Assembly: GCA_023393815.1 (NCBI GenBank) | Contig: JAEXBU010000075.1 | Span: 1 to 9,253 of the forward strand | DNA from: Bacillota bacterium | GTDB taxonomy: Bacteria; Bacillota; Clostridia; Tissierellales; Peptoniphilaceae | Direction: 5' to 3' | DNA length: 9,253 nucleotides | Part shown: piece by piece, positions 1 to 7,498 of the stretch | How positions within the stretch are numbered: position 1 is the first letter of the stretch | Layout: every line of letters starts with the position of its first letter | Position numbers and translations under genes: made by a program | Notes under the pieces: generated by a model | Database searches by the model: none | What the model was told of the DNA's origin: nothing | What the model saw: only the letters and a program-made list of their open reading frames with translations

Positions 1-1360
1 CCACATCGCCCTTCTCCAACACCGTGTCTCCATGGGGAACGATGGTCTTTCCGTCTCGAACCAATTTCGCCACGATAAAATCAAAACTTAAATTCAGATC
101 CTTCACTGCCGTCCCCACGAGGGAATCGTCGCAAATCGGGGTTTCCAAAAAGCCGATGGCGCTTCGATCCTGGTAATAGTTGAAGGTTTTTAGCACCGTA
201 TCGTTGGGGTCCAGCATATCCATCTTCTTCACGATCCACGGCAGAAGGGATCCTTGCAGCAGACTGGAGACGATACACAGGCCGAAGACTACGTGAAAGA
301 GATCGCCGCTGAGTGTAGCGCCGCTATTGACCACCATAATGGAAAAGGCGATGGCCGCCGCGCCTCTAAGCCCCGCCCAGCACAGGACGATGTTTTGCTT
401 CACCGTGGATCGGAAAAAACTCATGATACCAAAGACGGCTATGGGTCGGGCGACAAAGAGCATAAACACGGTCACCGCAAAACCCACGGGCAGCCAGCGA
501 ATCAATTCCGGCAGATCGGAGAGAAAGCCGATTAAAAAGAACAGACTGATCTGCATGATTTCCGTCATACCGTCGAAGAAAAAAACCACTTCCCGCTTGC
601 CCGTATACTCCCGATTGCCGATGAGAATGCCGAACAGATACACAGCCAGGTAGCCGTTTCCGTCCAAAACGCCCGTAAAAGCGTAGACGCCCATGGCCAC
701 GGCGAAAACGTAGATGGTAAAAAGCCCTTCTTTTCGAAAATTCACGTGCTCCGTCGTAAAGAAAAAAATTCGGCTCATGAGAAGACCAACGACGAGAGCA
801 AAGCCGATTTGTTTGGCCACCAGCAGGGGAATGGACAGATCCGACCCCAAGAGAATGCTCAAAAAGATCATGGTCATGGTGTAGGCCGTCGGGTCGTTGG
901 ATCCGCTTTCCAATTCCAAAAGAGGCGCCGAGCGATACTTCAGGTTTAAATTTTTACTTTGCAACACCGAAGAAACCGAGGCGTAGTCCGTCGAACCGAC
1001 GACGGAACCGAAGAGCATGGACTCGATCATGGAAAGGTGAAGCACGTAGTGGGCGAAAAGCCCGGTAATTGCCGCCGTAATTATAACGCCCAAAGAGCTT
1101 AAAAAAATGGCAGGTTTCAGCACGGACAAGCCCATTTCCAGCTTGGTTCCGTAACCCCCGTAAAACATAATGATAAACAGGGCAAAGGAGGCGTAACGCT
1201 CCATGAAGTCGAAATTATCGAACTCCAATCCCATGCGGCTCGCCCCGATCCCCAGGACGAAAAACAGCAAAAGGACCGGAACACCGTACTTGTGGGACAC
1301 GCGAATGGCCAAGAGAGCCAAAATAAAAACGATGGATACAAAGAGTAAAAACTGATTCAT
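1..1360 (-). CDS. CPA1-family potassium/proton antiporter with C-terminal RCK_C (TrkA-C) domain, partial (3' end outside window)
   Basis: This gene encodes a multi-pass membrane antiporter that probably exchanges K+ (or Na+) for protons, resembling NhaP2/CvrA. I translated the minus strand from ATG 1358-1360; the frame stays open for about 453 codons and leaves the window without a stop. The first 390 or so residues are strongly hydrophobic, with about 12 likely membrane segments. Seen motifs are GSTD ending at D125, ESGSNDP with N155/D156 (the Asn-Asp pair expected for ion and proton binding in this superfamily), and LRGAAAIAF near residue 331. From about residue 400 the sequence becomes soluble and reads like a TrkA-C ligand-binding domain (CDDSLVGTAVKDL from C410), which usually gates transport in response to a nucleotide or ion. 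The ATG overlaps the ogt stop as ATGA, with an AAGGAAG ribosome site inside ogt. E. coli NhaP2 is about 578 residues, so a substantial C-terminal part may be missing here. Ion specificity is inferred from family only. Confidence 0.88.
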   Translation of the reverse strand, partial: MNQFLLFVSIVFILALLAIRVSHKYGVPVLLLFFVLGIGASRMGLEFDNFDFMERYASFALFIIMFYGGYGTKLEMGLSVLKPAIFLSSLGVIITAAITGLFAHYVLHLSMIESMLFGSVVGSTDYASVSSVLQSKNLNLKYRSAPLLELESGSNDPTAYTMTMIFLSILLGSDLSIPLLVAKQIGFALVVGLLMSRIFFFTTEHVNFRKEGLFTIYVFAVAMGVYAFTGVLDGNGYLAVYLFGILIGNREYTGKREVVFFFDGMTEIMQISLFFLIGFLSDLPELIRWLPVGFAVTVFMLFVARPIAVFGIMSFFRSTVKQNIVLCWAGLRGAAAIAFSIMVVNSGATLSGDLFHVVFGLCIVSSLLQGSLLPWIVKKMDMLDPNDTVLKTFNYYQDRSAIGFLETPICDDSLVGTAVKDLNLSFDFIVAKLVRDGKTIVPHGDTVLEKGDV

Positions 1361-1851
1361 GACCGGCTTCCTTCAAGAATCAACAAAGCCGCTTTCTTGT
1401 CGGCGCCTCCGGTATATTTTCCGACACTTCCGTCTTGTCGCACCACACGGTGACAGGGCATAAGGATTACGTGGGGATTTTTCGAAAGTGCCGTACCCAC
1501 GGCGCGAGCGGCACCCGGCTTTCCCATCGCCCGCGCAAGGGCGCCGTAACTCATCGTCTTTCCGTAGGGAATCTTCTTCGTCTCTTCATAGACTTTTTCT
1601 GCAAAAGGCGAGGCCGCTTTTTTCAGAGGCAGATCGAAGGTTTTTCGCTTTCCGGAAAAATATTCCTCCAACTCTTCGGCCGCCTTGCGACACAACGCGT
1701 TGCTTTCGCCGCCGCAGGCGTTCGCCGTATAATCCACAGAAAGAATTTCCTCCTCCGTCGCCACGATCTCCATGCGCCCCACGGGCGTTTCGAGAACTTT
1801 TCGATACAACTTCTTCTCCTCTTGTGTCCCTTTCACTGCCTCTTTCCTCAC
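1357..1851 (-). CDS. ogt: Methylated-DNA--protein-cysteine S-methyltransferase (O6-alkylguanine repair)
   Basis: This is a suicide DNA repair protein that moves an alkyl group from O6-alkylguanine (or O4-alkylthymine) onto its own cysteine. Counting from GTG 1849-1851 it has 164 residues. It carries the active-site motif PCHRVV with acceptor C133, the helix-turn-helix segment YGALARAMGKPGAARAVG with the likely arginine finger R116, and IPYGKTMSYG just before it. The length fits the Ogt class and there is no Ada regulatory domain. The start is uncertain. GTG 1851 overlaps the upstream stop as GTGA and has AAGGGG only three bases away. TTG 1809 has GAGGAG six bases upstream and would begin MYRKVLETPVG, which is closer to the usual N-terminus of the family. 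The stop overlaps the antiporter start by four bases. Function is confident; the gene could equally be called adaB-like. Confidence 0.94.
   Translation of the reverse strand: MRKEAVKGTQEEKKLYRKVLETPVGRMEIVATEEEILSVDYTANACGGESNALCRKAAEELEEYFSGKRKTFDLPLKKAASPFAEKVYEETKKIPYGKTMSYGALARAMGKPGAARAVGTALSKNPHVILMPCHRVVRQDGSVGKYTGGADKKAALLILEGSRS
1816..1821 (-). promoter_or_regulatory. Candidate internal ribosome binding site for a TTG start of ogt
   Basis: GAGGAG on the minus strand lies six bases before a TTG codon at 1807-1809, in frame with ogt. It is a better-spaced site than the AAGGGG in front of GTG 1851 and would give a protein 14 residues shorter that still contains all conserved motifs. 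Both starts may be used; the sequence alone does not decide. Confidence 0.4.
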
Positions 1852-2804
1852 TTTCCCCTTATTTCTCTTAAAAATCCGTCGGCCTCGGAAGCGATATAAC
1901 GATTAAACTTTTCCGCACCCCTCTCGTTTAAATGGTAGCCGTCGTAGTAGTCGGACCGTGCCAAACCTGCGGCTTCTTTTGTTTCGTTGTAGTCTCTAAA
2001 GGGAATGGATTCCCCCCGGCAGAATTCCTCCACTTCCCCTAACACCGATTGATACGGGCGACTGTCGTAAGTGGGGGTCTTTACGAGAAACAGGCGAATA
2101 CCTTTTTTCTCGCAATAATTCTTGATCCGCCGCAAATCTTCCTTATCCCCTTCGCGCATATGAACGAAAAAGTCGTCGGCCTGCAAGTGCACTTTTCCCG
2201 CTGCAAAAGACTTGCTTTGCCCCCGAAGGGCCACATGACCCTTCAAGGGATCCTTATAATCCCGCGGGGTGATGGAAAAATCCTCTTCCTTCAATTCGGA
2301 CCAACGGCTGTGGTATTTAATCAGGGGAAAGACGGCCTGGGGCCACAAATTCCGCGGCACCGTCTTCACCACCATCGCCAGCTTGTTCAGGCTCAAAGGC
2401 AGCGGATCCGCATAGGAATGCACCACGCCCTCGTCGTCATAATCTCCCTTATAAATACAAGACATCACGTCCAAAACCACGGCCTGGGGTTTGTGTTTCT
2501 TTACCGCTTCTTTCAAATAATAATAGCTCACGTCCATCGGCTGTTTTTGACTGGCAAAGACGTAGGACTTGACGCCGCACATCTCTTTCTGAATGGAAGG
2601 AACGAAAGAACAATAACTGTGGCTGGTACCTAAAAAGTACACGTCGTCCCCGCCCCGTTCGTTGTAAAAACCGCCGATTTTGTTGCTCATATCCCACGGA
2701 GGCACGAGGGATTTTCGAATCAAGATCTGATTCGCTCGCGCCAACAGCAGCACGAGGATGGCGAAAAACACGAGGCACTTCGCCCATTTGTAAAAACATT
2801 TCAC
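1848..2804 (-). CDS. Membrane-anchored SGNH-fold hydrolase/acyltransferase partner of MBOAT (DltD/AlgX-like)
   Basis: The 318-residue product has one N-terminal hydrophobic segment (about residues 9-23) followed by a soluble domain, so it is probably anchored in the membrane with its domain outside the cell. The domain has an SGNH-like nucleophile block, YFLGTSHSY, with candidate nucleophile S61, and a C-terminal block DYYDGYHLNERG in which D288 and H291 match the DxxH of the catalytic triad. Proteins of this type sit beside MBOAT acyltransferases and finish transfer of an acyl group to a surface polymer, as DltD does for D-alanine on teichoic acid or AlgX/AlgJ for acetate on alginate. The start is GTG 2802-2804, with a perfect AGGAGG at 2813-2818 eight bases upstream and overlapping the MBOAT stop; no in-frame ATG fits as well. 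The acceptor polymer and the acyl group cannot be read from the sequence. No dltA or dltC is visible nearby, which argues mildly against a classic dlt system. Confidence 0.8.
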   Translation of the reverse strand: MKCFYKWAKCLVFFAILVLLLARANQILIRKSLVPPWDMSNKIGGFYNERGGDDVYFLGTSHSYCSFVPSIQKEMCGVKSYVFASQKQPMDVSYYYLKEAVKKHKPQAVVLDVMSCIYKGDYDDEGVVHSYADPLPLSLNKLAMVVKTVPRNLWPQAVFPLIKYHSRWSELKEEDFSITPRDYKDPLKGHVALRGQSKSFAAGKVHLQADDFFVHMREGDKEDLRRIKNYCEKKGIRLFLVKTPTYDSRPYQSVLGEVEEFCRGESIPFRDYNETKEAAGLARSDYYDGYHLNERGAEKFNRYIASEADGFLREIRGK

Positions 2805-2812
2805 AGTCCACG

Positions 2813-2818
2813 CCTCCT
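2813..2818 (-). promoter_or_regulatory. Ribosome binding site fixing the GTG start of the SGNH gene
   Basis: AGGAGG on the minus strand overlaps the TAG stop of the MBOAT gene (2817-2819) and lies eight bases before GTG 2804. This perfect site decides the non-ATG start and implies that ribosomes finishing the MBOAT gene can restart on its partner. Confidence 0.75.
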
Positions 2819-4265
2819 AAAACTGGAAATAAATAAACTGACTTTCCGCATAACCGGGTCCGTAGACACCGAAGATCGCCGTGGACAGAATCAACGACAA
2901 CACCACTGCCCACCGAATGGGAAACGCCGCGCGAGCCACCTTCTCTCCCAAGGAAAGTCCCTTATACTTCAGCAGATCCGCCGCGAATAAGACTCCCAAG
3001 GCCACAAAAACTGCATTCATCCCAACGACCCCGAGGGCCGAGCGGCTCAACTGACTCTCGAAAAGTGCCCGGGACCAGTCGGCGGTCCACAGACCCTTCA
3101 CATAGAGAGCACCTTGTCCTACCGTGTCCGCCCGGAAAAAGACGAAGGCGATGACCACTACGATTAGGGTATATACCCGCCCGAATAAGGCCTTGATCGC
3201 GCCCGGCACCTTCTTTTTCTTTTTTCTGAATCCCGCTTCCACGCAATTTACGACGCCGTGAATCACTCCCCACAGGACGAAATTCATGGCAGCCCCGTGC
3301 CACAGACCCGAGGCCAGAAACACCGCCATTAAATTGAGCAAATGGCGCCCGTGCCCGCATCGACTGCCGCCCAGAGGAATGTAGAGGTAGTCGCGAAACC
3401 AGGTGGACAGGGAAATATGCCAGCGCCGCCAAAATTCCCCGATGGATGCGGCCAGAAGCGGCTCCTTAAAATTGTCCATCAGGTCGATGCCTAAAATTTT
3501 TGCCGAACCTTTGGCGATCACCGAATAGGAATAAAAGTCGCAGTAAATTTGTATTGTGAAAAATACTGCTCCGGTCAGGAGCATCCACCCGCCGTAAGCA
3601 CCGCTATCTTTAAATACTTCGTTGACGAGAAGAGCTACCCGATCGGCCAAGACCAGTTTCAGAAAAAAACCCCACGCCATGTAGAGAAAGCCTAAGACTA
3701 AGTTTTCATAGGAAAAAGCCGCGGGTTCTTTCACCTGCGGCAGCAACCGGGTGGATCGCTCGATGGGACCCGCCACCAGCTGAGGAAAAAAGGACACGAA
3801 AAGAGCGTAGTTCAAAAGGCTGCGCTCCGCCTTTAAATCGCCCCGATACACATCCACCGTGTAGCCCAAAGCCTGGAATGTGTAAAAGGAAATGCCCACG
3901 GGTAGGAGAAATTGAAAATGCAAAGACACAGCGCCCCCGTGAAAAAGATGCGCCAGGGCATTCCACGTGTCGATGGTGAAGTTGGCATATTTAAACAAAA
4001 AGAGTATGCCCAAATTCACGAGAAAGCACAAAAAAACCGTGGCCTTTTTTCTGCGCCCGTCCGCGGCCTCTTCCACGGCAATCCCCGTAAAAAAGGTGAT
4101 GAGGATGGACAAGGCCATAAGTAAAGTGTATTTTACGTTCCAACAACTGTAAAAAAACAGACTCGCCCCTAAGAGAAATCCTTTCTTCGCCCTCCTCGGC
4201 AGGAGAAAATATAGGGCGACGACGACGGGGAAAAAAAGCAAATACGATAGGGAATTAAAAAGCAT
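2817..4265 (-). CDS. MBOAT family membrane-bound O-acyltransferase (AlgI/PatA/DltB-like)
   Basis: This 482-residue polytopic membrane protein probably carries an acyl group, typically acetyl, across the membrane to a cell-surface polymer. Seen hallmarks are PQLVAGPIER (161-170), the block EFWRRWHISLSTWFRDYLY with H283, and SGLWHGAAMNFVLWG (319-333) with H323, the invariant MBOAT catalytic histidine. The protein ends in FIYFQF, a C-terminus common in bacterial AlgI/PatA-like members. The length fits the family (about 460-500). I placed the start at ATG 4263-4265 (MLFNSLSYLLFF), preceded by GGAGG. A longer open frame to 4352 exists but would run through the promoter and the ppk terminator and adds a non-family N-terminus. 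The downstream SGNH gene begins 12 bp after the stop and is the likely functional partner. A poly-lysine loop (about 347-352) is presumably cytoplasmic. Substrate is unknown: peptidoglycan, teichoic acid or capsule are all possible. Confidence 0.9.
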   Translation of the reverse strand: MLFNSLSYLLFFPVVVALYFLLPRRAKKGFLLGASLFFYSCWNVKYTLLMALSILITFFTGIAVEEAADGRRKKATVFLCFLVNLGILFLFKYANFTIDTWNALAHLFHGGAVSLHFQFLLPVGISFYTFQALGYTVDVYRGDLKAERSLLNYALFVSFFPQLVAGPIERSTRLLPQVKEPAAFSYENLVLGFLYMAWGFFLKLVLADRVALLVNEVFKDSGAYGGWMLLTGAVFFTIQIYCDFYSYSVIAKGSAKILGIDLMDNFKEPLLAASIGEFWRRWHISLSTWFRDYLYIPLGGSRCGHGRHLLNLMAVFLASGLWHGAAMNFVLWGVIHGVVNCVEAGFRKKKKKVPGAIKALFGRVYTLIVVVIAFVFFRADTVGQGALYVKGLWTADWSRALFESQLSRSALGVVGMNAVFVALGVLFAADLLKYKGLSLGEKVARAAFPIRWAVVLSLILSTAIFGVYGPGYAESQFIYFQF

Positions 4266-4292
4266 AGGGCCTCCACACAATAGATCCACTTT

Positions 4293-4321
4293 ATCATAGT
4301 ACATTCGCCCGGGAAATTCAA
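4293..4321 (-). promoter_or_regulatory. Sigma-A-type promoter of the MBOAT-SGNH-ogt-antiporter operon
   Basis: On the minus strand a -35 box TTGAAT (4316-4321) and a -10 box TATGAT (4293-4298) are separated by exactly 17 bases. Matches to TTGACA and TATAAT are 4/6 and 5/6. Transcription would begin near 4286, about 20 bases before the MBOAT ATG. It lies directly after the ppk terminator and is the only convincing promoter found for the four downstream genes. Confidence 0.75.
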
Positions 4322-4350
4322 AACTTTTCCCCGCCCGAGGCGGCGCGCAC

Positions 4351-4378
4351 AAAAAAATCGGCAGGTTTTCCTGCCGAT
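4351..4378 (-). terminator. Rho-independent terminator of the ppk transcript
   Basis: A perfect nine-base-pair stem, ATCGGCAGG paired with CCTGCCGAT, encloses a four-base AAAA loop on the minus strand and is followed by a run of seven T. It begins 12 bases after the ppk stop codon. There is no T run on the plus-strand side, so it works in one direction only and separates the two operons. Confidence 0.93.
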
Positions 4379-4390
4379 AAGGGACGCCGC

Positions 4391-6547
4391 TCAGTCGAAC
4401 AGCTTTTTCAAAAGCTGCGCAAGGAAACCGCCCTTTTTTTCTTCTTCTTTTTTCGAACGGATCACTACGGCCTTTTCTTCTTTCGGTTCCGCTTCTTTTG
4501 CGTAGCGAAGGGCTTCGTCCATAAAATACTCTTGGGCAATGAAATTTTTCTTGTTTTCCACGTGGGCGTAGCGCTTTGAAGGAAGTAGCTCCCGTCGTTT
4601 CACGTCGTCTTTTAACATGACGTCCATAAAGTCCAAAATTCGTTTTTTGATCTTGGGATCCAATACCGGACAGGCCACTTCCACCCGCTTCCGCAAGTTT
4701 CGGGTCATAAAATCCGCCGAAGAAGTGTAGACTTCCGCCTCGTCTCCGCGGCCGAATTGATAGATCCGGTGGTGTTCCAAGAAGCGCCCCACGAGAGAAT
4801 AGACCGAGAGATTTTCCGTTCGTTCGGGGATTTTCGGCACGATACAGCTCATCCCGCGCACGAGCATATCCACCGTAACCCCGGCGTTGGAGGCTTCGGA
4901 AATCTTGTCGATCATTTGTCGGTCGGAGATGGAATTCATTTTCAAGCGCACGTACCCTTCTTCTCCGGCCTTGGCCTTTTCAATTTCCCGGTCGATGGCC
5001 TCTTCCACCCCCTCGGGCAAAGTCTTCGGGCTCACCCACAAATAGTCGTAACTGCCGTTTAATTCGCCCACAAGAAAATTGTCGAATAGGTGGTTTACGT
5101 CCCGCCCGATGCCTTGGTGGGCGGTCATAAGAGCAAAGTCCGTGTACAGCTTCGCCGTCTTTTCATTGTAATTCCCCGTGGCGATTTGCGCGATATAGGC
5201 GGGTTTGCCGTCGAGGACGCGGGTAATTAACAACACCTTCGAGTGACACTTGAATTTGTTGAAACCGTAGATCACTCGGCAGCCGGCCTTTTCCAAATTC
5301 GCTGACCAGAGAATGTTGTTTTCCTCGTCGAAGCGAGCTCGAAGTTCCATTAAGACCAAAACATCCTTGCCGTATTCCGCCGCCTTCATTAATTTTTCCG
5401 CGACCAGAGAATTTTTTGCAATACGATACAGGGTGATTTTTATGGAAACCACGGTCGGATCCTCGGCCGCTTCGTCCAACAGGCGAATAATGGGATCCAT
5501 CGATTCGTAGGGATAGGACAGGAGAATGTCGCCGGATTCGATTTGCGCCATCATGGGCGCACGTTCGTCCACGTAGCGACTGTTTTGCGGTTCAAAGGGC
5601 GGATCCACGCTCCCTTCGCCCATTAAGGGGGCGAGTTCTTCCACTAAACCGAATAGATACCCTAAGCGCACCGGACTTTTTGTAATAAAGACGCGACTTC
5701 TTTCCAGCGCGAGCTTCGTCAACAGCTCTTCCAATACCTCTTCCGAAGGCATACGGTCCAGTTCCAGACGCACGGGCATAAGGCGCTTTCTCTTTTTCAA
5801 CATCTTTTTCATGTGGGAGCGGTAGTCCTCGGCGAATTCATAATCCTCGTCGTCCCAGTCGATGTCCGCATTGCGCGTTACGCTCATAGTGTAAGTGTCT
5901 ACCACGTCATAAGAATCGAAGAGCATCGCTCCGTACTTTTCGATTACTTTTTCCAGGAGAATGTATTTGTTTTTGTCCAGGTGAATAATGCGATTTAAAT
6001 TCGGCGGCACTTGAATGATCCCGATGGACGTCACGTCGTCGGAACCCTTTCTCCGAAGGCGATAGACGATGAAGATGCCCAAGTTCGGAATGTGGGGGAA
6101 GGGATGGGTCAAGTCCACGATCTGGTAGTTTAAGTAGGGACTGATGGTATTTTCAAAGTAGGGTCCGAGGATCCGATCTTCGTGTTCGGTCAACTCCGCG
6201 CTTTCGATGGCGTAAAAGCCCTTCGCTCGGCACTGATCCCGAAGGTCCTCGTACACGTAATCCTTCTTCTGGTACAAGATCCTAACCCGCTCCATAATGG
6301 CGGCGAGCTGTTCGTCCTGATCCATCATGGACTTGTTGTCGATGACGCGCTTGTGGAGCATGGACAGATCCGTTAAAGAACCTACCCGCACCATAAAAAA
6401 CTCGTCCAAGTTCGAATCGAAGATGGACAAAAACTTCAACCGTTCCAACAACGGAACTTGCCCGTCTTGCGCTTCGTCCAATACGCGCTCGTTAAAGCGC
6501 AGCCACGATAATTCGCGATTTTGAGTGAAAGAAATGTCGTCCATCAT
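4391..6547 (-). CDS. ppk: Polyphosphate kinase 1
   Basis: PPK1 reversibly polymerises the gamma phosphate of ATP into inorganic polyphosphate. The 718-residue product shows the N-terminal family block RELSWLRFNERVLDEA (11-26) and SNLDEFFMVRVG. Counted from ATG 6547, residues known to be catalytic in E. coli PPK fall at the same numbers here: R375, R405, H435 (the autophosphorylated histidine, in KCHSK), Y468, R564, H592 (in LEHHR) and E623. The enzyme therefore looks fully active. The family length is near 690; the extra residues form a charged Lys/Glu-rich tail (about 685-706) ending in GGFLAQLLKKLFD, a possible amphipathic helix. Two ATG codons occur in a row at 6547 and 6544. GGAGG (6551-6555) is three bases from the first and six from the second, so the second may be the real start. 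The gene overlaps ppx by one base (TAATG), as expected for a coupled polyphosphate operon. Confidence 0.97.
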   Translation of the reverse strand: MMDDISFTQNRELSWLRFNERVLDEAQDGQVPLLERLKFLSIFDSNLDEFFMVRVGSLTDLSMLHKRVIDNKSMMDQDEQLAAIMERVRILYQKKDYVYEDLRDQCRAKGFYAIESAELTEHEDRILGPYFENTISPYLNYQIVDLTHPFPHIPNLGIFIVYRLRRKGSDDVTSIGIIQVPPNLNRIIHLDKNKYILLEKVIEKYGAMLFDSYDVVDTYTMSVTRNADIDWDDEDYEFAEDYRSHMKKMLKKRKRLMPVRLELDRMPSEEVLEELLTKLALERSRVFITKSPVRLGYLFGLVEELAPLMGEGSVDPPFEPQNSRYVDERAPMMAQIESGDILLSYPYESMDPIIRLLDEAAEDPTVVSIKITLYRIAKNSLVAEKLMKAAEYGKDVLVLMELRARFDEENNILWSANLEKAGCRVIYGFNKFKCHSKVLLITRVLDGKPAYIAQIATGNYNEKTAKLYTDFALMTAHQGIGRDVNHLFDNFLVGELNGSYDYLWVSPKTLPEGVEEAIDREIEKAKAGEEGYVRLKMNSISDRQMIDKISEASNAGVTVDMLVRGMSCIVPKIPERTENLSVYSLVGRFLEHHRIYQFGRGDEAEVYTSSADFMTRNLRKRVEVACPVLDPKIKKRILDFMDVMLKDDVKRRELLPSKRYAHVENKKNFIAQEYFMDEALRYAKEAEPKEEKAVVIRSKKEEEKKGGFLAQLLKKLFD

Positions 6548-7449
6548 TAGCCTCCTATAATGCGGCTGATAACGTACCCCTCCCGAATCCCCGTCTGAGA
6601 GACGGCAATCGTATCTACGTGAAAATACTTAGCAATCCGATAAAGAATCGATAGACCGGGCAGCAAGGTGTGGATACGGTCTGCTTTTACTTTCAGGATA
6701 ATCTCCATTTTTTCTTTGTCTCCAATGTCCAGCAAATGTTTCATCAAGGTCTTTAAATCGTCGGGGTTCATTTCGTCGTTGCCCGGATGTTCGCCGAAAA
6801 GGGTATTGTACATCTTTAACGTAGCCCGCGCACTTCCCCCGACGGCGCAGAGAATCGGATGGCGCCCTCGCTCGAAAGCCTGCGCGTTTAACAGAAATTT
6901 CAGTCGCTCGTCCATTACCTTGCGCTCGTCGTTGGTTAGAAATAGACCGCCCACGTAATCTCGAAAGACGGAAAGAGAGCCGATATCCAAAGACGCCGAG
7001 TCCACAACTTGCCCCTCTCTAAAGAGGACGATCTCCGTAGAGCCGCCGCCGATGTCGGTGAGAACTCCATCTTTGTGCCCTTCGACGGTGCCGGCCGCCC
7101 CCACATAGGCCAAGTGGGCTTCTTCTTCCCCGCTCAATATTTCGATGTCCATACCCAGGGCATCTTTTACCCGACGAAGGACCTCTTCGGAATTGCTGAC
7201 GTTTCGTATCGAAGCGGTGGCGATGGCGTGGGTGTGGTGAATATCGCCCAATTGATCCAGAATAAAGGCGAAATGGGACAAGGTTTCAATTAACGCCCGG
7301 ATCCCTTCCTCCGTCATTCGCCCATCTTTTCGGTAACCGGCCAAACCGACGGTTTGCTTTTCATTGAATAGATTTTGCGCCTTGCCGTCCTCCACGCGGA
7401 AAACCGACAGGCGCACGGTATTGGAACCGATGTCGATGATGCCGTGCAT
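6547..7449 (-). CDS. ppx: Exopolyphosphatase / guanosine pentaphosphate phosphohydrolase, short form
   Basis: The enzyme removes terminal phosphate from polyphosphate and may also hydrolyse pppGpp. It belongs to the ASKHA fold: the phosphate-1 loop DIGSNTVRL lies at 6-14, EILSGEEEA with the catalytic glutamates at 103-111, the second phosphate loop DIGGGSTEI at 132-140, VGGSARA at 203-209, and QTGIREGYV at 285-293. At 300 residues it is only the two-domain catalytic core, without the C-terminal HD-like and extra domains of the E. coli enzymes (about 500 residues). Short forms of this kind are known in actinobacteria and Bacillota. ATG 7447-7449 is preceded by AAGGGG with a six-base gap. The stop TAA shares its last A-T boundary with the ppk start, so the synthetic and degradative enzymes are translated together. 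PPX versus GppA specificity cannot be told from motifs. Confidence 0.93.
   Translation of the reverse strand: MHGIIDIGSNTVRLSVFRVEDGKAQNLFNEKQTVGLAGYRKDGRMTEEGIRALIETLSHFAFILDQLGDIHHTHAIATASIRNVSNSEEVLRRVKDALGMDIEILSGEEEAHLAYVGAAGTVEGHKDGVLTDIGGGSTEIVLFREGQVVDSASLDIGSLSVFRDYVGGLFLTNDERKVMDERLKFLLNAQAFERGRHPILCAVGGSARATLKMYNTLFGEHPGNDEMNPDDLKTLMKHLLDIGDKEKMEIILKVKADRIHTLLPGLSILYRIAKYFHVDTIAVSQTGIREGYVISRIIGG
6551..6556 (-). promoter_or_regulatory. Ribosome binding site of ppk inside the ppx 3' end
   Basis: AGGAGG on the minus strand lies within the last codons of ppx. It is three bases before ATG 6547 and six before ATG 6544, so spacing favours the second ATG and a 717-residue PPK. Confidence 0.65.
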
Positions 7450-7498
7450 CGTGCACCCCTTTTCATTGTACCTTTCGATTATTTTATCTTTGTAAAAT

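Noticed and set aside
1435..1899. Overlapping plus-strand open frames opposite ogt
   Set aside because: Antisense to a clear alkyltransferase; the products are low-complexity Arg/Ser/Phe-rich sequences typical of shadow frames.
2049..2633. A 194-codon plus-strand open frame opposite the SGNH gene
   Set aside because: Antisense to a gene with recognisable catalytic motifs and an ideal ribosome site; the translated product resembles no known protein.
2962..3432. A 156-codon minus-strand frame within the MBOAT gene
   Set aside because: It is an alternative frame inside a gene whose main frame carries all MBOAT motifs without interruption; no sign of a frameshift.
4331..4343. Small hairpin CCGCC-CGA-GGCGG just upstream of the left operon promoter
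   Set aside because: Five-base stem without a T run on either strand; not a terminator and probably incidental in GC-rich sequence.
4266..4352. N-terminal extension of the MBOAT protein to an upstream ATG at 4352
   Set aside because: It would place the start inside the ppk terminator's T run and upstream of the -35/-10 boxes, with no ribosome site, and adds 29 residues absent from the usual family N-terminus.
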